Made by a program: the position numbers and the translations under genes. A stretch of DNA of 64,000 bases, taken from positions 558,001 to 622,000 of the forward strand of contig BQMF02000161.1 in NCBI GenBank assembly GCA_027922465.2, written 5' to 3'. Source of the DNA: Turritopsis dohrnii (lineage: Eukaryota > Cnidaria > Hydrozoa > Anthoathecata > Oceaniidae). The notes beneath the pieces are model-generated. The model was not told the DNA's origin and did no database searches. It saw nothing but the letters and a program-made list of their open reading frames with translations. The number at the start of each line of letters is the position of its first letter. The stretch's first letter is position 1. This document shows positions 58,020-64,000 of this stretch, in pieces.

Positions 58020-58380
58020 GATGAGCAGTCAAAATTGAAGTCACTTGAACGACGAGCTGATTATATATTGCACACAAAAACTGTGCCAATTAAAAATGAA
58101 CTTGACAAACAAGCTGTGCTAGCAGTACGCAAATGCTTAGATAAGAACATTTGCACTATGTTCCATGAATACTTTTCTATAAACCAGCACAGAATCAACA
58201 CTAGAAATCAAAATGTTCTAGTCAAAGTACCAGAGAAAGCAAACTAGAATTTGCTAAAAAATTCTTTTTATTTCATGGGGGCCAAGATTTACAACAGCTT
58301 ACCACTGGATATTAGGACATGCACAAACTTTAAGAAAAAGGTACAACAGTTCTTCAAGTAAATATCTATTTACTGAAGAT
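58020..58380 (+). pseudogene. C-terminal fragment of a LINE reverse transcriptase
   Basis: Frame 58035-58247 then, after one in-frame TAG (58245-58247), on to TAA about 58362. It ends with the signature of CR1/L2/jockey-like elements: H-R-I-N-T-R-N, then N-S-F-Y-F-M-G-A-K-I-Y-N-S-L-P and F-K-K-K-V-Q-Q-F-F. An AT-rich 3' UTR follows to about 58497. This differs from the element in RIF1 intron 1. Confidence 0.8.
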
Positions 58381-58502
58381 TATGTGTTTACTTTAGTTTT
58401 ATGCTTGTTTCATTTTATTTGTATCTATATTGTTTTGTTTTTTATTTATTTTATTATCTTGTATATTCAATTGTAACCATATGATAAAGGACACATATTG
58501 AT

Positions 58503-58668
58503 CAGAGGCGTAGCCAGAGCTCAGTCAAAATTTGTGGAGGAGAGTTAAGTCATTTATGTAGAAAAGAAGAGCGTGCAAGTAACCTAATCGCCACTTAAGA
58601 CTGAAAAGAAACATCGTAATGTTGAACTCCTCCAGGTTTTTTTTTGACTGATCCTAACTACGCCTCTG
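58503..58668. mobile_element. 166-bp MITE with CAGAGGCGTAG ends
   Basis: Left CAGAGGCGTAGCCAGAGCTC and right (reverse complement) CAGAGGCGTAGTTAGGATC, both leading into AGTCAAAA. TTGAT flanks both sides (58498-58502, 58669-58673). CAGRGGCGTAG termini are typical of hAT elements, though a 5-bp duplication is shorter than the usual 8. It sits right at the end of the LINE 3' UTR. Confidence 0.85.
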
Positions 58669-58673
58669 TTGAT

Positions 58674-60605
58674 AGCAGATTTTATCTGAAATGTAAATAT
58701 CCTTTTAAAATATTCAAATACAATACAATTCAAACAATTATACCCTCAAAACTTTCTGACTCTTCCCAATGGTAGAAAACATAAATTGTGATTTTATAAT
58801 AAGTTATATTTCTTCGGTAGTTCGAAGGAGTATAAAGTCACGAATATATTTCGAATCTGTTCACAAAATGTTGCCGTGAAGAAATCCGGTGGGAAGTCCG
58901 AAAGTGATATCCGGTAATCCGATGTAAAACTTCACGCTGTCGGTTTTTACAATCATCAAATTCTCGCGTCTTACCGCGGCTCACGAATTAAAACCGAGCT
59001 GACCCCACAAAAGTCTATGTGGGTACAAAGTAATAACCGTTAAGAGTAATTTCACGTGATTGCCGCGCCCCAAAGGTCGACTTCAAAGTCTATGCACCAA
59101 CACTGTGTTATTTGCATATCTGTTTATCTAGCAATTTCGCCTTGAACGTTGTGATGTCACGTTACCATGGATTTTATTTTTGGGAAATAAACTTTCAAAA
59201 ACGGCAATACTTCAGAAACGAAAAATGATTTTTAAACAAAATTTAAAAACTGACGTTCACCAATGTTAAAGCTATTTTAAGTAGTTTTGAGTTCTTTCTT
59301 CTTTTTTATACATGATGAATACATCCATGATGCAATGAGAATAACCCATTTAAAAATACCTCCATGGAAAAATAAACAATTCCCACCGACAAAAATGATA
59401 TTTTCAAAAAATGAAAGTGTTGCGTTGTATTCAGGAGATAATGAAATTCCAGGAATGACGAATTAACCTAGCCTAATTCTATTCTCTCTATCATCATAGC
59501 TACCATGATGCAACGCAAATACCTCGGCGTCTTTTTTTGTAGTAAAGGATTTCTTCAATGCTTTTACTTTCACATAGAAATTATTCAGCAGTGCAATGTT
59601 TTGTATGATGAAGATAATGAATTTCTCTAGTCTGAAAATTATAACAACTTCCTTGTGCTGGCTTCCTGTTTATTTCTAACTGTGATCAAAGCAAGTAGTA
59701 AATAAAGATTGTGACAGCAGAACATTGACATAGGAGGTTGCCAAACCAGACTGCCATTTAATTATGGCTAATTATACGGTTTTTTTATAACTTGTCATAA
59801 GACCACCGTCGAGTTGGTAAGTAAAATCTTTCGCACGTAAATACTACACTTTTGATTTTGTTTATGTCTGTAGTAAAAGTTTTACGTTAGTCAATACTTT
59901 GAAGTGGTTACAATCTTGGACAAAACGTTTGTAGTAACTATCCACAATCGGAGAGAGGAGAAGGAGAGAGATGCTGATTTTCTGTAAAAATTCCAATAGT
60001 TTCATCTAGCATTTTTATTGGTACGTTTCACATTTTTCTGGCAAGTGGAGATCCCTTGCAACATATTTTCCTACGAGTTTGAGCTCTTGCATGGAAGCCA
60101 ACAGTTAATAGATAGAAATTCTCTCAATGAGAATGTTTGAAGTGGAATTGATGTTTTCTGTTTTAATCTGATAAAAGAAACTTTGTCACATATTGATGTC
60201 AACTAATATCTTACCAAGAAAAATTTTACACATAAAAGTCTTCTGACGCGCTGAGTGGCGACTTCACTCACAATATCGCATTACGGTTATTATAATCAAA
60301 CTTGTCAACGCCATGAAAGTTGACACCATTTCTTAGCCAATCACAACCCAAGAAAAGTAAATGATGTGTGATCAATGTCACGCGACCTTTATGCAAGTTT
60401 GATTATAATATGCAAATGAGATATTTATGCAAAAAAAAGTGTAGGCAAAGCGTCTACTTCATCACAGCGAGATCACCTGGTGCGTCCAATATCTTTTAAC
60501 CGCAATTTTTTCGATGATATTTTACTCTTCTCGTTGGAAGAGTGACTGTATTCTTTTAAGTACGTCAAATTTTCCTGACGGATGAGTCATCCATGGAAGT
60601 ACAAT
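58674..60605. other. Intergenic, nothing recognised
   Basis: No gene, RNA gene or repeat with clear ends could be supported in this 1.9-kb AT-rich stretch. Confidence 0.5.
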
Positions 60606-60947
60606 TTACGAACATGCCTTCTGACAAGAACATTTTACGGCTTCTCGATACGTTATCAGTTTCGTCTTCCGTAAATTCAGCGGACAAGTGACAAGCTTCG
60701 TTTTCAACGAATATTTTGACGTTTCACAATTTTCCTGACATCCACACGCACCTTTGCATGTTTTACTTTCCACCGTTATGACGTCACATCCCACCTCGTA
60801 AACTTTAAAGATGGCTTTTCTAGGAGCGCATGAGTTCTGTTCCGACGTCGAATGTGTCGTGACGTCTGTCAACGTAAGCTTCGTCATACTAAGCATATGT
60901 GTCGTTTGTACAAGCATGAATAACACCAAGGAAGTATTCAGATCCAT
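60606..60947 (-). CDS. Small secreted cystine-knot-like protein
   Basis: One coding exon, 113 aa. Residues 1-19 look like a signal peptide (L-V-L-F-M-L-V). The mature part has cysteines arranged like a C-terminal cystine knot (CTCK; glycoprotein-hormone, bursicon, DAN, norrin types): a first Cys in S-C-A-P-R, V-G-C-D-V, the ring motif C-K-G-A-C (C-x-G-x-C), a C-G-C-x-x-x-C run, L-V-T-C-P and a final V-K-C-S-C-x-x-x-C. The length suits a single stand-alone domain. A TTTAG acceptor lies 28 nt before the ATG (exon from 60975). The function, possibly a secreted ligand, is inferred from fold only. I see no close named relative. Confidence 0.7.
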   Translation of the reverse strand: MDLNTSLVLFMLVQTTHMLSMTKLTLTDVTTHSTSEQNSCAPRKAIFKVYEVGCDVITVESKTCKGACGCQENCETSKYSLKTKLVTCPLNLRKTKLITYREAVKCSCQKACS

Positions 60948-60975
60948 TTTCTTCTATAGTAGTTTCTATAGATCT

Positions 60976-63900
60976 CTAAACGAAAAAACGACAATAAGTC
61001 TTTGAAAAACAGCATATTGCCGACGTGTGGAAGGCTTGTATGCAACACGTGTCATCACATATTGGATATGTATAAGACTAACATTGAATAGCATTAGCCA
61101 ATCTTGAAATCCTCTATTGAAAGGTTACTGTTAATGTTGTAGAATTCTTGAAAGTGTCGGAAAACACTGGTTCCCTTCAGCATTTATATCAATACGACTG
61201 ATTAAAAATATTCGGCGACATCCGTTTTTCAATTTTGTTTATTTGCGCAATCCTCTTTCAAATCTAATTTTAGGATCGGTTACAAAAAATAGATTTTTAT
61301 TCAGATGACAAAACCCACAGAAAGTCAGGATTTGTCGCCAAAATAATAACAAGATAATCTCCCGCGCAGAGAAATTGTTTTCAATCCGTTTAACACTCTC
61401 CTCCTACTTTGACCCCCCTTATGGCTTAGTACATCTTAATGACGGCTAGTATTTTTAGCTTAAAATATAATTAGTGGATATAATTAGATCTTCCTTCCAA
61501 ATAGATATTTTCATTCTCGGAACTCGCAAGATGCAAAGGACATCCTTTGCTTCCAGCAGCCTATCTTTTCAAGTCAACCAGCATTATTACTAAACTATTA
61601 TTGACTGACAACATTATCTATTTAATCTCTGCGATGGGGCGTTAACGACTGCTGTAAAAAGTTACGATATACATACGTGCAATTTGCAACCATAATTTTC
61701 AGCTATTTGAAACCTGTCTCGGAATATGATTTGTGGAAGTATTTTATTTCCTGCTATGTGAAAGCTTAAAATGACGTCACCGACACCTGCGATATTTTTA
61801 GTACTTGCTGAGTTGGCAAGATAATTGTTGACTTTATCATTTTATAATGTCTCGTCTACAAAGTTTTGTTGATGTCAAGTGTCTCATAAACACACAGATA
61901 GGTTAATCCAGTAAAGTATAAATCGGGTTAATAATCGGGATAGTATCAGTATCATTCGAGCTAAAGCGTAGATATATGTATTGGCAAAAAGATGGTGGCA
62001 GAGATGGTGGGATTTTCCAGATTGAAATTATAATATAAATCAACCTTTACACGTTACGTTAGTAGTAATGTTGCTTAATTTGTTGCTAAGCACTAATTGA
62101 AAAAAATATGTATTTCCAATCTTGAAAACCTTTGTGTACGTTTAAGTATCTAAGTACAAAGTCTAGGACATAGTACCGCAGCCTAGTAACAACCCAGTGT
62201 TACAATTTTAAGAAATGTGCTGTAGCTATGCTAGTGCTGCATCATTTCAAAATTTCATGTTGCTAATTTATGTAAGATTCTGGTAGTACTGTTGTTTAAC
62301 GTTTTGAGAAAATTTACTAGTGTTGCTTGTAAATAACACATGTATATGCATGACGGCTGTCTCCTTTGTAATTTCAGTACTGGAGTTTATCAACATGTCT
62401 ACATGTTTCATCGTAGATTCTTCATTGCGACTTCATAGCTTCATAGATCATTCATTGGTCATAAAAACCCTGAATCACAAACATACCATCAAAAACAGCC
62501 TGCTATTTGCAAGATACTTCAAGGCTTTTGTTTAAATTTCAACCTCTCTTCTCAACATTCTAACCAGCGTGAACCATAATTCTGAATACTCACAATATAG
62601 CAAAGTAGGCCAAAACATATATGATTTATTTTCTGCATAAAATATGAAACACGCCTTCTTCAGCAATATCTCAGCAAGATATGTCTTTTAGCAGTAAGGC
62701 ATTTTTTGATTACCCTAAAAATAGAACAACCTTTATTATCCGTCATTCTGTCAACATTATTCAAAAGATTAAAAAGAAATATTAATAACCTCCTCGTGTG
62801 GATGGAGAAAAGTGGAGTAAAGTCTCGATTACACTAAAATGAAACTTTTTATTTACTAAAGCTTGGTTTCCACCAGGCGCTAAATCGCGTTAATTTTTTC
62901 GGATTAATTTTCATCTGTGGAGTTTGAGTATCAACGCGAAGACGTTTCCACTTAAGTTCTTTTTACACTACACAATTCTTTCAAAATTTTCAATTAAATC
63001 TAATTTTTCTAATTTCTGCTATTTCTCGCCAAGCATTTCTCGCCAAGCATTTCTCGCCAAGCATTTCTCGCCAAGCATTTCATTTACATCATGTTCTTTG
63101 AAGCCTTTGTCTTTTTTTGTCATACAAACATGGATAGAACCTGACTTCTTCCGCCAGTAATTTTTCTTCTTGAAGTATAAACCTTTTTTTTTTGTTCACC
63201 AAATTTGAGAAAATATTACTCAAATTTCCTTGTTATAATGAGTAAATAGGTCAGATTTTGATTTTGAACATAGTAATAATCTAAAATCAATGTCGGTATT
63301 CTTTTATGAAGCAGGTGGGAACGCACTAATTCGAGTTAAAATATCAAAGGTTTTTGATATTTAAATTCCGGGTCAATCGGCGCTAATTCGAGATAAAATT
63401 GCGCGTCAAAATTTATCTCGAATCCACCTGTTTAACGCGATTAAGCGACTGATGGAAACCAAGCTTACCAACTCCAAACCGGCCCTGTATGGTTGTGTAC
63501 ATAAACAAACATTGATTTTGATATAATTTGATTTTTCTGAATTTTCAATGTGTCACATGCTTAAGAATGTACAGCAAAGCTATTCCCAAAAGTATGTTTC
63601 TTATAAACCTGAAAATAAAGTAGAAAAAATTGTTATAAATTGAATTGAATTGTTATAAATAGACATTTTAGATTTGTAGTATGTTGGTGCCAGCAGTCTG
63701 GGACGAGCAGCTCACTTGTCTCACAACCTCTAAACCTGTTCATTACCATAACCTGATGTAGTCTAATTATTGGGTAAAACTATAAGAAATTTTCAGAGCT
63801 ACAAATCCGTGTATCCTTCTCCACTCAACCACTTCAGATGAAATTTATTTTCTTTGAAAAAAGGGCGAATTTAAATTTACAATTTCGTACCCAGACCTTT

Positions 63901-64000
63901 TTACCATTCTGGTGACGAACTGTCGTTCCTGACCAGCAAAATGATTGGCTGGTGTGGTAAACATGTCCAACTGTTCCATTCAAATGAAAGTTCATTCGAT
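60976..64000. other. Intergenic: repeat copies only
   Basis: 62060-62340 is the second copy of the dispersed repeat seen in calaxin intron 4. 62859-63466 is a TIR element. The remainder shows no supported gene. Confidence 0.5.
62859..63466. mobile_element. 608-bp TIR element containing a 14-bp tandem repeat
   Basis: Left AAGCTTGGTTTCCACCAGGC and right (reverse complement) AAGCTTGGTTTCCATCAGTC, continuing into GCT(A/T)AATCGCGTTAA on both sides, about 35 bp in all. Inside, ATTTCTCGCCAAGC is repeated four times exactly (63021-63076), and CTAATTCGAG(T/A)TAAAAT occurs twice with an inverted ATTTATCTCGAAT. No clear target duplication and no ORF. Confidence 0.82.

Overview
This is a eukaryotic (animal) genomic window. 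It is AT-rich, its genes are split by GT-AG introns, and roughly a third of the unique-looking DNA between exons is made of transposon debris. Gene content (RIF1, alpha-tubulin, AARSD1, ANAPC15, PYROXD1, calaxin/EFCAB1, hinderin/KIAA1328, a CD225-domain protein) is metazoan. The mix of DIRS, poly(A)-tailed non-LTR, hAT-like and Harbinger-like elements, plus T-rich 3' splice sites a few bases upstream of start codons, suggests a cnidarian, perhaps a hydrozoan. That placement is an inference; no search was possible.

Layout. 1-5 kb: a possible RG-rich terminal exon, then a decayed DIRS retrotransposon on the minus strand that was itself hit by a 392-bp MITE. 6.3-7.4 kb: a two-exon CD225/dispanin membrane protein. 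8.5-10.6 kb: alpha-tubulin, three coding exons, 450 aa, with Thr in place of the acetylated Lys40. 11.3-25.9 kb: RIF1, which I could assemble as 23 phase-consistent coding exons (1730 aa). A 3.7-kb non-LTR retrotransposon sits in its first intron, flanked by a 12-bp target duplication. 26-30 kb: intergenic repeats and a 50-bp minisatellite. 30.2-38.9 kb: a compact head-to-tail minus-strand cluster, AARSD1 - ANAPC15 - a small conserved-looking protein starting MARN - PYROXD1. 39-46 kb: mostly nested terminal-inverted-repeat elements, one carrying seven identical 14-bp motifs. 47-49 kb: calaxin (EFCAB1), seven exons. 50-53.4 kb: more MITEs. 53.6-55.2 kb: hinderin-like coiled-coil protein, plus strand, one coding exon. 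56.3-57.5 kb: four 3' exons of an unrecognised membrane protein, plus strand. 58-58.7 kb: a LINE tail and a small MITE. 60.6-60.9 kb: a small secreted cystine-knot-like protein. 61-64 kb: repeats only.

The genes do not form one pathway. Two themes recur: cilia/microtubules (alpha-tubulin, calaxin) and genome/cell-cycle maintenance (RIF1, ANAPC15, hinderin). The tight AARSD1-PYROXD1 cluster, with splice acceptors 4-30 nt before several start codons, fits spliced-leader trans-splicing, which is known in hydrozoans but not proven here. Exon boundaries were read by eye from splice consensus, reading-frame phase and remembered family sequence, so single-base errors are possible.
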